A DNA stretch of 64,000 bases from Motiliproteus sp041586735. GTDB taxonomy: Bacteria; Pseudomonadota; Gammaproteobacteria; Pseudomonadales; Balneatricaceae. This document shows positions 1 to 8,305 of the stretch, in pieces; position 1 is the first letter of the stretch; each line of letters starts with the position of its first letter. The stretch is from NCBI GenBank assembly GCA_041586735.1, contig JBFGZQ010000001.1:248001-312000 (forward strand), given 5' to 3'. The translations under genes and the position numbers were made by a program. A model generated the notes under the pieces. That model was not told the origin of the DNA and did not search any database. It saw only the letters and a list, made by a program, of their open reading frames with translations.

Positions 1-1
1 C

Positions 2-178
2 AAAAATCAACGAGATCCCGATACCCCGCACCGCTTTGCTGAAAGCATCGTCACCCTAGGCGAATTTGTTATGCCGCATCGTATTCAAAGCTTGGATGAC
101 ATGCTGTGGCGCTATCACATCGATTTAGAAAACAACCTTTACCTTTGCCAACAAAACAATTCATCGGAAGATTACTAA
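2..178 (+). CDS. csy2: Type I-F Cas protein Csy2 (Cas5f), C-terminal end only
   Basis: Only the last 58 codons are in the window, open at the left edge and ending with TAA at 176-178. The reading frame contains PHRIQSLDDMLWRYHID and ends NNSSEDY. Csy2 is the Cas5-like subunit that caps the 5' handle of the crRNA in the I-F Cascade (Csy) complex. The assignment rests mainly on position: it directly precedes csy3 and cas6f, the fixed order csy1-csy2-csy3-cas6f of type I-F loci, and the tail resembles Csy2 proteins. The gap to the csy3 start is 14 bases. Csy1, Cas1 and Cas2-3 would be expected to the left, outside the window. Confidence 0.8.
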   Translation, partial: KNQRDPDTPHRFAESIVTLGEFVMPHRIQSLDDMLWRYHIDLENNLYLCQQNNSSEDY

Positions 179-192
179 GAAAGGAAACTGTC

Positions 193-1218
193 ATGGCTAC
201 AACAAAAGATACTGCATCTGTACTGGCGTTTGAGAAAAAACTGATCCCATCGGATGGCTATTTTTATGGCACTAGCTGGGAAAGTAAAAATGAGGTGACG
301 CCTCTGGCGCTGCAAGAAAAATCAGTGCGGGGTACCATCTCAAATCGCCTTAAGGCCGCAGTGAAAAGCGATCCGGCCAAGTTGGATGCAGAGGTTGAAA
401 AGCCTAATTTACAAACCGTAGATGCCTGCGCGCTAGGGACAGATCAAGACACCCTTAAACATTACTTTACGTTGAAAGTGTTGGGTGGTGTGGAAACTCC
501 TTCAGCCTGTAACAACGCCGGTTTTAAAGCCAGCTATCAAACGGCAGCCAAAGCATACATCGACAAAGAGGGCTTTAAAGAGCTCGCGCGCCGCTACGCC
601 ATTAATATCGCCAATGCCCGCTTTTTGTGGCGTAACCGCGTGGGTGCCGAACAGATTGAAGTACAGGTCAATGTATTAAACAAAGATCAGCAACAACGCT
701 GGGTCTTTAATGCCACCCAGTACAGCACGCGTCATTTTGATTATGGTGACAAGCAGGTAACAGAGTTGGCTGATAAAATTGCAACAGCACTCTCAGGAGG
801 CGACAGCTTCCTACTACTAGAGATCAGCACTTACACGCAGCTAGGTAAGGCGCAAGAGGTGTACCCCAGTGAAGAGCTGGTACTGGATAAAGGCAAGGGC
901 AAAAAGAGCAAGGTGCTCTATCAGGTTAATGGGCTGGCTGCGATGCATTCGCAAAAGATTGGTAATGCCCTGCGCTCTATCGACACTTGGTATCCTCATT
1001 TTGACGATGAAGAAAAGTCTGCCGGGCCTATCGCCATCGAACCCTATGGTGCAGTAACCAACTTGGGTACGGCATTTAGGACGCCCAAAGAAAAGCAGGA
1101 TTTTTATACCCATTTCGACAAATGGGCGCGGGGCGAGTCATTGGATCGTATCGAAGATGAGCACTATGTGATGGCCGTTTTAGTGCGTGGTGGGGTCTTT
1201 GGCGAGAGTGACAAATAA
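193..1218 (+). CDS. csy3: Type I-F Cascade backbone protein Csy3 (Cas7f)
   Basis: A 341-residue protein matching the usual Csy3 length (about 340). Family landmarks are visible: TASVLAFEKKL near the N-terminus, REKSVRGTISNRLK-like text (here QEKSVRGTISNRLK), NLQTVDAC, RYAINIANARFLWRNRVGAE in the middle, MHSQKIGNALRSIDTWYP and the C-terminal RGGVFGE. Six Csy3 copies form the filament that holds the crRNA spacer in the Csy complex. The ATG at 193 is chosen over the upstream in-frame TTG at 106 because it has an AGGA Shine-Dalgarno signal just upstream and gives the conserved N-terminus; the upstream extension would overlap csy2. It sits between csy2 and cas6f in one apparent operon. Confidence 0.97.
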   Translation: MATTKDTASVLAFEKKLIPSDGYFYGTSWESKNEVTPLALQEKSVRGTISNRLKAAVKSDPAKLDAEVEKPNLQTVDACALGTDQDTLKHYFTLKVLGGVETPSACNNAGFKASYQTAAKAYIDKEGFKELARRYAINIANARFLWRNRVGAEQIEVQVNVLNKDQQQRWVFNATQYSTRHFDYGDKQVTELADKIATALSGGDSFLLLEISTYTQLGKAQEVYPSEELVLDKGKGKKSKVLYQVNGLAAMHSQKIGNALRSIDTWYPHFDDEEKSAGPIAIEPYGAVTNLGTAFRTPKEKQDFYTHFDKWARGESLDRIEDEHYVMAVLVRGGVFGESDK

Positions 1219-1229
1219 GGTGTAGGGCG

Positions 1230-1862
1230 ATGAATTACTACCAAGACATTACCTTGCTACCCGATACCGACATTGCACTGGGCTTTCTTTGGCAAAAGAT
1301 TTACCAGCAGGTGCACATCGCACTAGTCGAACAGAAAATCGATGACCAGCATAGTGCCATCGCGGTGGGTTTTCCGGACTACGGCAGCAAAGGTTTCCCG
1401 TTAGGAGCCAAATTGCGGCTCTTCGCCAAAGAGAAGCAGCAGCTTGAGCAGTTGAATATCGCAGGCTATCTCAGCCGCTTCGACGACTACGTGCATCTTA
1501 AGTCGATCCAACAAGTGCCAGAGCAGGTCTCGCATGTCGCCTTTATCCGGCAGCAGGTCAAAGGGCAGGCTCGTATAGATAGCGATATGCAACAGAAAGC
1601 GCAGCGTTGGGCGGAAAAATCAGGGCGACTCCTTTCAGACTGCTTGGCTCAGTTAGAAAAGTCCAAGCCCAGTGCAGACTCAAAGCTACCCTTTATCTGG
1701 CTAGAAAGTCAGGAGACAAAAGCGCGCAGCCCAGGGCGGTTGGCCAAGTTCCCACTTTTTATAAAACAGGTGCATTCAGATCAACCGAAGGAGGGGGGCT
1801 ACAACTGCTACGGCTTAAGCCTTACGAAAACCGAGCTCCTGGCAACAGTACCTCACTTTTAA
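1230..1862 (+). CDS. cas6f: CRISPR pre-crRNA endoribonuclease Cas6f (Csy4)
   Basis: A 210-residue protein, somewhat longer than the 187-residue Pseudomonas Csy4. It cuts the pre-crRNA at the 3' base of each repeat hairpin and stays bound to it. His29, the catalytic position of Csy4, is present in QQVHIALVEQ, and the C-terminal CYGLS motif carrying the second active-site residue (Tyr176 in Pseudomonas) is present in EGGYNCYGLS. VGFPDYG near residue 47 and PLFIKQV near the end are also family-like. It starts 11 bases after csy3. The cognate repeat downstream has a perfect 5-bp stem with a 5-nt loop, as expected for a Cas6f substrate. The extra length lies mostly in the middle, between the two Csy4 domains. 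Confidence 0.96.
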   Translation: MNYYQDITLLPDTDIALGFLWQKIYQQVHIALVEQKIDDQHSAIAVGFPDYGSKGFPLGAKLRLFAKEKQQLEQLNIAGYLSRFDDYVHLKSIQQVPEQVSHVAFIRQQVKGQARIDSDMQQKAQRWAEKSGRLLSDCLAQLEKSKPSADSKLPFIWLESQETKARSPGRLAKFPLFIKQVHSDQPKEGGYNCYGLSLTKTELLATVPHF

Positions 1863-1990
1863 CCAAAAGAATGGCTCTTTAAAAATAAGCTTTAAAAACA
1901 TATTGTTACAGCAAGGGTGAAAATAAAGATATTTTTGGATATTTTTATCTAAGCTCTTGTTGTAACTATTTTTTGTGATAAGTTCCTATT
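1863..1990 (+). promoter_or_regulatory. CRISPR leader between cas6f and the first repeat
   Basis: A 128-bp, strikingly A+T-rich stretch with runs of A and T, lying directly before the first repeat on the side of the unmutated repeats. The truncated repeat at the far end of the array gives the same polarity, so this is the leader end where pre-crRNA transcription and spacer acquisition take place. I cannot assign convincing -35/-10 hexamers. A TATCTA...TTG segment near 1946-1959 is only loosely like an IHF site; IHF is known to bend some type I-F leaders. Confidence 0.8.
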
Positions 1991-4900
1991 GTTCACCGCC
2001 ACATAGGCGGCTTAGAAATGTATTAGGGATCACATCGCAAGCGAGCTTATGTTCACCGCCACATAGGCGGCTTAGAAAGACCAGGCCAGCGACCTGGAAG
2101 AGCAGCACCGGTTCACCGCCACATAGGCGGCTTAGAAAGACAGTCAGATCCCGCTTTAGCACATCCACCGGTTCACCGCCACATAGGCGGCTTAGAAATC
2201 TTCGCGGAACAGGCCAGACGCGGCGATAGTGTTCACCGCCACATAGGCGGCTTAGAAAAACGGCGACGCGGCGGCGATGGCGGAGCTGTTGTTCACCGCC
2301 ACATAGGCGGCTTAGAAACTACGGAGCACCACGATGAACCAGCCCCTGACGTTCACCGCCACATAGGCGGCTTAGAAACGCCCCGGCGGGTTTTTTTACG
2401 CCCGAAGAAAGTTCACCGCCACATAGGCGGCTTAGAAAACTGGGGCCAGGCGCTCGGCGAGGCGGTCAAAGTTCACCGCCACATAGGCGGCTTAGAAAAA
2501 TGCGCTGGCGCCGTAGGCATTCAGCGAGGAGTTCACCGCCACATAGGCGGCTTAGAAAAGCAGGAAGAAGTAGCGGGGGTAGCCGCGCGGGTTCACCGCC
2601 ACATAGGCGGCTTAGAAAATAGGACAGCACCCAGCCATCGGCGGCAGAGTGTTCACCGCCACATAGGCGGCTTAGAAAAATCCCGACGGGGTGGCGGATC
2701 TGGAGCACATGTTCACCGCCACATAGGCGGCTTAGAAATATCGCTGGCAAGCCTACGCCACCAAGGGAGCGTTCACCGCCACATAGGCGGCTTAGAAATA
2801 GTGCAGAGAATGCGTTGCTCCGCTATGAAGGTTCACCGCCACATAGGCGGCTTAGAAAAGCAGGCCCAGGCGGAGGCCGCAGCATGAGCAGTTCACCGCC
2901 ACATAGGCGGCTTAGAAATGGGTCATGGGCTTGGTGATAAAACGATTTAAGTTCACCGCCACATAGGCGGCTTAGAAAGGCAGTGGCACACACGCAGCCA
3001 CCCCTGCGACGTTCACCGCCACATAGGCGGCTTAGAAAAGCATCAGCCCGGCATCAGCCCGGCATCAGCAGTTCACCGCCACATAGGCGGCTTAGAAAGA
3101 TAACAGTGGCGCTTTCGCCAATGCCCTGGAGTTCACCGCCACATAGGCGGCTTAGAAAAGGCTCTGGGCGGTGGGGATCTGGGGCGCGTTGTTCACCGCC
3201 ACATAGGCGGCTTAGAAAACTAACCCAGCCACACAAACCAGCAAGGAACGGTTCACCGCCACATAGGCGGCTTAGAAAAATCTGCTCAACAATATCCGCG
3301 CCTCGGTGATGTTCACCGCCACATAGGCGGCTTAGAAAGGGCCGAGCTAAAGCAGATCAAAGTAGCTGAGGTTCACCGCCACATAGGCGGCTTAGAAAAA
3401 TACGGCCACTACCAAGGCCAGTGAGGCCAGGTTCACCGCCACATAGGCGGCTTAGAAAAGCAGGCCGTCATTGCTCAGCAGCTCGCGCACGTTCACCGCC
3501 ACATAGGCGGCTTAGAAACAGCCCCCATCTTTGAGCCAACCGCTGATCGCGTTCACCGCCACATAGGCGGCTTAGAAAAGCATCGCCTCCAGGGCTGCGA
3601 GGGTCTTTTCGTTCACCGCCACATAGGCGGCTTAGAAAAAAAATCAGCGCCGAGGAGATGAAGGTGTCCTGTTCACCGCCACATAGGCGGCTTAGAAAAG
3701 ACAACCGGGTTTTGTATATTGGCTACCCTCGTTCACCGCCACATAGGCGGCTTAGAAAATCGCCCTGGTGTTCGAGGGCGTCGATAACGTGTTCACCGCC
3801 ACATAGGCGGCTTAGAAATGATGCGCGACTACCTGAGCGAATACCGTAAAGTTCACCGCCACATAGGCGGCTTAGAAAACTACGCCTACAAGTCGGGCGA
3901 TCCCTTTACCGTTCACCGCCACATAGGCGGCTTAGAAATGCTGGCGGCACGGCTGCTCTCTACCCTCACCGTTCACCGCCACATAGGCGGCTTAGAAATT
4001 TAATGGAGCTCGCGCCATCGCCCTATTTTTGTTCACCGCCACATAGGCGGCTTAGAAATGCCGAAACGGGAATCCCCGCCGCGCCCTTCGGTTCACCGCC
4101 ACATAGGCGGCTTAGAAATCGCTATGGTCCTGCCCCGCGGCGGCCTCTACGTTCACCGCCACATAGGCGGCTTAGAAAAGCAGCTCAGCACCAGCACCAG
4201 GATCAGGATCGTTCACCGCCACATAGGCGGCTTAGAAATGATTTAAATGGATTACCTTCGCGGTCTGGGAGTTCACCGCCACATAGGCGGCTTAGAAAGC
4301 TACCGCCGCCCGCAGGCGTACTACCTGACCGTTCACCGCCACATAGGCGGCTTAGAAACTTTCCGGCGAATCTGGCGCATCGGCATAGTCGTTCACCGCC
4401 ACATAGGCGGCTTAGAAAACGACGCCGCGCCGCTGCTGCTGCTCCAGCCCGTTCACCGCCACATAGGCGGCTTAGAAATGATGCGGGTGCGCATCACCAA
4501 CGAGCAAACAGTTCACCGCCACATAGGCGGCTTAGAAAAGCAGTAGATCGACCTGCGCATCCGAGAGGTGGTTCACCGCCACATAGGCGGCTTAGAAATG
4601 GCGCTGGGCGAGCGATGCCGGGGGTATTTTGTTCACCGCCACATAGGCGGCTTAGAAATACAACCATCGCTGGTATATGTCTCAGGTCACGTTCACCGCC
4701 ACATAGGCGGCTTAGAAAAGGTTGAACGGGTCGCCCTCGCTGCCGGCCGTGTTCACCGCCACATAGGCGGCTTAGAAAAGAAACGAGGCGCTGGATGTGG
4801 CCGTTTATAAGTTCACCGCCACATAGGCGGCTTAGAAAACTCAGATCGATCCGGCAGAGTTCATCCTGCAGTTCACCGCCACATAGGCGGCTTAGAAACA

Positions 4901-6089
4901 CTACGCCAGCGGCTATAGAATCGCGTCGCTGTTCACCGCCACATAGGCGGCTTAGAAAAGAACGATACCCCGCTCGGCGCTGGCGGCCGCGTTCACCGCC
5001 ACATAGGCGGCTTAGAAAATAGCGGCGGCATTGCTGCAGATACTCCTTAAGTTCACCGCCACATAGGCGGCTTAGAAAAGCCGTAGGTCTTGCGCATAAT
5101 CGCGTTGCATGTTCACCGCCACATAGGCGGCTTAGAAATCTTGGCGCGACTACGGCCACCCAGTACCGCCGTTCACCGCCACATAGGCGGCTTAGAAAAG
5201 GACGAAAAGCAGGCCGCTTACGACAGCGTCGTTCACCTCCACATAGGCGGCTTAGAAAAGCAGCTCAGCACCAGGATCAGCACCAGGACCGTTCACCGCC
5301 ACATAGGCGGCTTAGAAATTTTTGTTGCTCCCAACAACATGGTTAGCCCCGTTCACCGCCACATAGGCGGCTTAGAAAGCTTATAATCTCGCCGGTTTTA
5401 ACCACTAATGGTTCACCGCCACATAGGCGGCTTAGAAAGCTTATAATCTCGCCGGTTTTAACCACTAATGGTTCACCGCAACATAGGCGGCTTAGAAAAA
5501 TCCCCCAGGGCTTCGCGCCTTCACGCAATAGTTCACCGCCACATAGGCGGCTTAGAAAAACCAGGTGGCAATTTCACCCAAGTGGTCATCGTTCACCGCC
5601 ACATAGGCGGCTTAGAAAGCCAACTTCTTGAGCAGCGCCGCGACGTGATTGTTCACCGCCACATAGGCGGCTTAGAAAGCCTTGGCCGATCTTGTGGGGC
5701 GCGCCGTAGAGTTCACCGCCACATAGGCGGCTTAGAAAATCTCGGAATCAAAGCTGACGAACTCGGCTTTGTTCACCGCCACATAGGCGGCTTAGAAAAT
5801 CCAGGCGATCACCTCGGCGGTGTCGTATAGGTTCACCGCCACATAGGCGGCTTAGAAAAGTTTATCCTTCCAGCTCACCGGTGGCCTGATGTTCACCGCC
5901 ACATAGGCGGCTTAGAAAGAGCGGGGGCCGGTTATCGATCCGCTTATATAGTTCACCGCCACATAGGCGGCTTAGAAAAGGACCAGGATCAGCACCAGGA
6001 CCAGCAGCTCGTTCACCGCCACATAGGCGGCTTAGAAATACCTTAGCGAGTACCGCAAGGCATCGACAGGGTTCACCGCCACATAGGCG
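1991..6089 (+). CRISPR. Type I-F CRISPR array, 69 repeat positions, 68 spacers
   Basis: The 28-bp repeat reads GTTCA, stem CCGCC, loop ACATA, stem GGCGG, tail CTTAGAAA. It recurs exactly every 60 bases, so all 68 spacers are 32 bp. This is the type I-F repeat architecture, and the 8-nt tail corresponds to the crRNA 5' handle after Cas6f cleavage. The first repeat is at 1991 and the last complete one at 6011-6038. The 69th (6071-6089) matches only for 19 bases, marking the leader-distal end. Two internal repeats have point changes, at 5231 (stem CCTCC) and 5471 (stem CCGCA). One spacer occurs twice in a row (5379-5410 and 5439-5470), leaving 67 distinct spacers. The many open frames across the array are artefacts of the 60-bp period, which is exactly 20 codons. 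Confidence 0.99.
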
Positions 6090-6509
6090 CCTATGACAGT
6101 AGCGCGAACATTGCTGGATGGGCACAGCGCGTCAATTCCCCAGCTAACGTTAGCGCGTTTCATGGACGGTGGCCATTTTGGTGCGCATGTACGTGCCATG
6201 CGGGGCATCTATGCGGATCTACTCAAGGTGTTGGTGCAACTTGTACGCAAGTATCTAGTTGATTTTGTTGAACCGAAAGTACCTGTAGGCGGTATGCAAA
6301 TGTCCTGTCTTTTTATTCGTGACATGTCTGAGTGCCAAGTTATTGATAGCGCGCGATGCGCGGGTCTTGATCTTCTAGGGTTGACGGCGCTGTATGCATC
6401 GAAGAGAGACAGGGCTGGTTTCCTCATGGGTTTTGCCGCCTATACTCCGGAGGAGTTAGAGATCTCTGTGAAGAACCTTGCGGAGGTGCTCCGGGCGCTG
6501 GGCCGCTGA
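6090..6509 (+). pseudogene. C-terminal remnant of a MocR/PdxR-type GntR-family regulator
   Basis: The frame from an ATG at 6093 encodes 138 residues that read like the end of MocR/PdxR regulators, which fuse a GntR winged helix to an aminotransferase-like domain. Recognisable pieces are LTLARFMDGGHFGAHVRAMRGIY, matching the family signature of a GHF followed by H-R-MR and Y, and the final GFAAYTPEELEISVKNLAEVL. Intact members are about 450-500 residues, so roughly 70% is missing, including the DNA-binding domain and the PLP lysine region. The homology starts right after the truncated CRISPR repeat, and an in-frame TAG lies in the repeat at 6084-6086. It therefore appears to be a fragment truncated at the array boundary, not a functional gene. 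Confidence 0.75.
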
Positions 6510-6814
6510 GTCTCGTAAAAAGGTTGTCTTCAAAAATAAGTGCTCTGCATTGGTTTTCTAGTCGACCGGCTCGGAGCGAAGCGGATGTTGATGATCACTG
6601 GTGTTTGGCGTGCTTAGTTTTGGATGGGTAGCAGTATTTCCGACCTGTATGCATATTTTGAGTGCCGAGCTTGACTTTGGAAAAGTGACTCTTGATATTG
6701 TATCATAATATGATATGTTTAGTTTGTGAGGCCGGCTTGATCCTGCTTCGCGGGTCGCGGTTTCCATTTATTGAATCCGGATAATGGGTATCCGGAGAAA
6801 TCAAGGAGTCTGTT
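6510..6814. other. Intergenic region with a palindrome and a leader hairpin
   Basis: About 305 bp with no supported gene. It carries a possible -35 TTGACT at 6671-6676 with a weak -10 GATATT at 6694-6699, then the palindrome TATCATA-A-TATGATA at 6701-6715. A hairpin of TCCGGATA (6776-6783) and TATCCGGA (6789-6796) with a 5-nt loop lies six bases before the AAGGAG ribosome-binding site (6803-6808) of the next gene. The first part, 6510-6650, shows nothing I can name. Confidence 0.55.
6701..6715. promoter_or_regulatory. AT-rich palindrome, candidate operator
   Basis: TATCATA and TATGATA form perfect 7-bp arms around one central A. It lies immediately downstream of a possible promoter and about 100 bp upstream of the Yip1-family gene. 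Palindromes of this size and composition are typical of MarR-family operators, and a MarR-like gene follows at 7477, but the pairing of this site with that protein is inference. Confidence 0.4.
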
Positions 6815-7375
6815 ATGAACCTGATGCAAACACCCAAGATGATTCTTTCTTTCCACAAAGGTTGGGACGAAGTGATCCGGATTCATCCATCAATCGCTCG
6901 CTTGTTCGCGTTGTTAGTGTTGCCCTTTTCCATATTGCCGCCGGCGATGATCTATTACGCAGGTAGCAACTATGGCGATGTCTTTGCGGCTGGCGTATTG
7001 CCTGCCCAATGGCAGAGTGCAGCGGCAATATTTTTTGTTGCCGAACTGCTTACCGTTCCAGCGATGGCGTGGCTTATTCACATCGTTTTAAAAACCAACG
7101 ATGTTGCCGCCGGTTATCACGAGTGCTTCACGCTGGCCACCATTGCGCCGATTCCGTTGTGGATCTCCTCGCTGGCCTTGTTGGTGCCAAGCTTGATCTT
7201 CAACATCGTAGTCGGTGCAGTAGCGATGTGTTGTTCGTTCGGCTTAATCTACCACGGTACTTACGCGCTGTTTGGCATGCACGAAAACCTTCGGGCTATG
7301 CAAATGGCATCGGTGATTTCGGGTGCCGGATTGTTCGCCTGGTTGCTGCTGATGCAGATCGTGCTAATGCACTGA
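6815..7375 (+). CDS. Yip1-family multi-spanning membrane protein
   Basis: A 186-residue protein with about five hydrophobic segments (roughly residues 27-47, 61-87, 105-127, 128-150 and 165-184). It resembles bacterial Yip1/DUF1282 proteins, seen in the cytoplasmic N-terminal stretch MILSFHKGWDEVIRIHPSI, the Pro-rich second helix region and the conserved polar residues between helices. The molecular function of the bacterial family is not established. The ATG has a strong AAGGAG ribosome-binding site seven bases upstream, inside a leader that also contains an 8-bp hairpin. The gene stands alone, flanked by a regulator fragment and a MarR-like gene. Confidence 0.75.
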   Translation: MNLMQTPKMILSFHKGWDEVIRIHPSIARLFALLVLPFSILPPAMIYYAGSNYGDVFAAGVLPAQWQSAAAIFFVAELLTVPAMAWLIHIVLKTNDVAAGYHECFTLATIAPIPLWISSLALLVPSLIFNIVVGAVAMCCSFGLIYHGTYALFGMHENLRAMQMASVISGAGLFAWLLLMQIVLMH

Positions 7376-7476
7376 TGGCGTTAGCATACTTGTTCGGCAC
7401 GGTGGCGGTTGCTGGCTGACGGCGGCGGATAGGGGTGCGATAATAAGCACTCATATTTGTCGCTCAAAGGTGCCTT

Positions 7477-7887
7477 GTGCCGAATTCAGATGTCTTGCCG
7501 TTGAACAAAGCCGATTTCGAAAAACTGGCGGATTTCCGTTACCAGATACGGAAATTTGTCCACTTTAGCGAGGAGGTGGCTCGCGAGCATGGGATTACGC
7601 CGCTGCAGTACCTGATGATGCTGCATGTGAAAGGTTATCCGGGCCGCGACTGGGCTACAGTCGGTGAGCTTGCCGAGAGGTTGCAGAAACAACAGCACGG
7701 CGTCGTCGCGTTGATCTCACGATGTGAGAAGCTGGGATTCGTCGAACGTCGTCGCTCGCTAAAGGATCGGAGACGGATCGAAATCCATTTGCTGGCGAAC
7801 GGCGAAGAGGTGGTCGAGCAGATTGCGCGCTTGCATCGACGCCAGCTTCATGAACTGCAGGGATATTTTGTTGTGCCAGAATTCTAA
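7477..7887 (+). CDS. MarR-like winged-helix transcriptional regulator
   Basis: A 136-residue protein starting at GTG (7477) with AAAGG six bases upstream. It has the MarR layout: an N-terminal helix, then GITPLQYLMMLHVKG, the recognition region VGELAERLQKQQHGVVALISRCEKLGFVERRRSLKDRRRIEIHLLANG with the wing motif D-RR-, and a C-terminal dimerisation helix. MarR proteins bind small palindromes and often respond to phenolic or oxidative ligands; no ligand can be inferred here. It lies 101 bp after the Yip1-family gene on the same strand, so shared control is possible but unproven. Confidence 0.85.
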   Translation: MPNSDVLPLNKADFEKLADFRYQIRKFVHFSEEVAREHGITPLQYLMMLHVKGYPGRDWATVGELAERLQKQQHGVVALISRCEKLGFVERRRSLKDRRRIEIHLLANGEEVVEQIARLHRRQLHELQGYFVVPEF

Positions 7888-8305
7888 AGTAGTTTGTTGA
7901 GACCTTTGTCGGCAGTTATGCCAAGCCATCCTCGGAGATCATTTTAGATATGAATTACTCCGAAGACCGCGCCCAGGGTCAGCAGGAACTGGCTTTCTAC
8001 AACCACAGAGTTAGTGGGGTCAGATCAGACTTTTTATAAATAATTTGTAGAAAGCGAAGAAAGCTTTATCTGCCCCCACTTATTTTTTAACCCGGGTTAA
8101 CCCCAAAACAGGGGTGCTGAACCCTTGGCCGTCGGCCCATGCGAGCGCCACAACAACCCGCCAATCCGCGCATCTGCGCCTGCGTTGCTGGCCTGACAGA
8201 CGCATGCCTAGTGAGCCTAGGTGGCTGTCAGGTGAATAGCTGGGGATGAGGCATAGATGAGGGATAAGCGTACCGGCGGGCTGATGAGGGTGGTATAAAG
8301 GGGGC
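7888..8305. other. Intergenic region with a possible broken gene start and REP-like element
   Basis: About 418 bp without an intact gene. From 7950 a frame reads MNYSEDRAQGQQELAFYNHR before running into the inverted-repeat element and stopping at 8039; it could be the start of a disrupted gene but is too short to assign. Two interleaved inverted repeats occupy 7992-8080. Downstream, 8088-8102 is a TTAACCCGGGTTAACCC palindromic run. The stretch from 8103 to 8290 shows no feature I recognise. AAAGGGGG at 8297-8304 is the xerD ribosome-binding site. Confidence 0.5.
7992..8080. repeat. REP-like element with two interleaved inverted repeats
   Basis: GCTTTCTACAA (7992-8002) is perfectly complementary to TTGTAGAAAGC (8045-8055). 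AGTGGGGTCAGAT (8013-8025) pairs with ATCTGCCCCCACT (8068-8080) with one mismatch in 13. The two pairs interleave, so as RNA they could form a pseudoknot. The core TGGGGTCAGA is shared with the repeats near the RAYT transposase at 41.5 and 42.6 kb, suggesting the same REP-type family. Confidence 0.65.

Noticed and set aside
1986..6125. Long open frames with repeated SPPHRRLR, VHRHIGGLE or FLSRLCGGE words, up to 240 codons on both strands
   Set aside because: They are CRISPR repeats read as protein; the 60-bp period is exactly 20 codons and the repeat has no stop in these frames.
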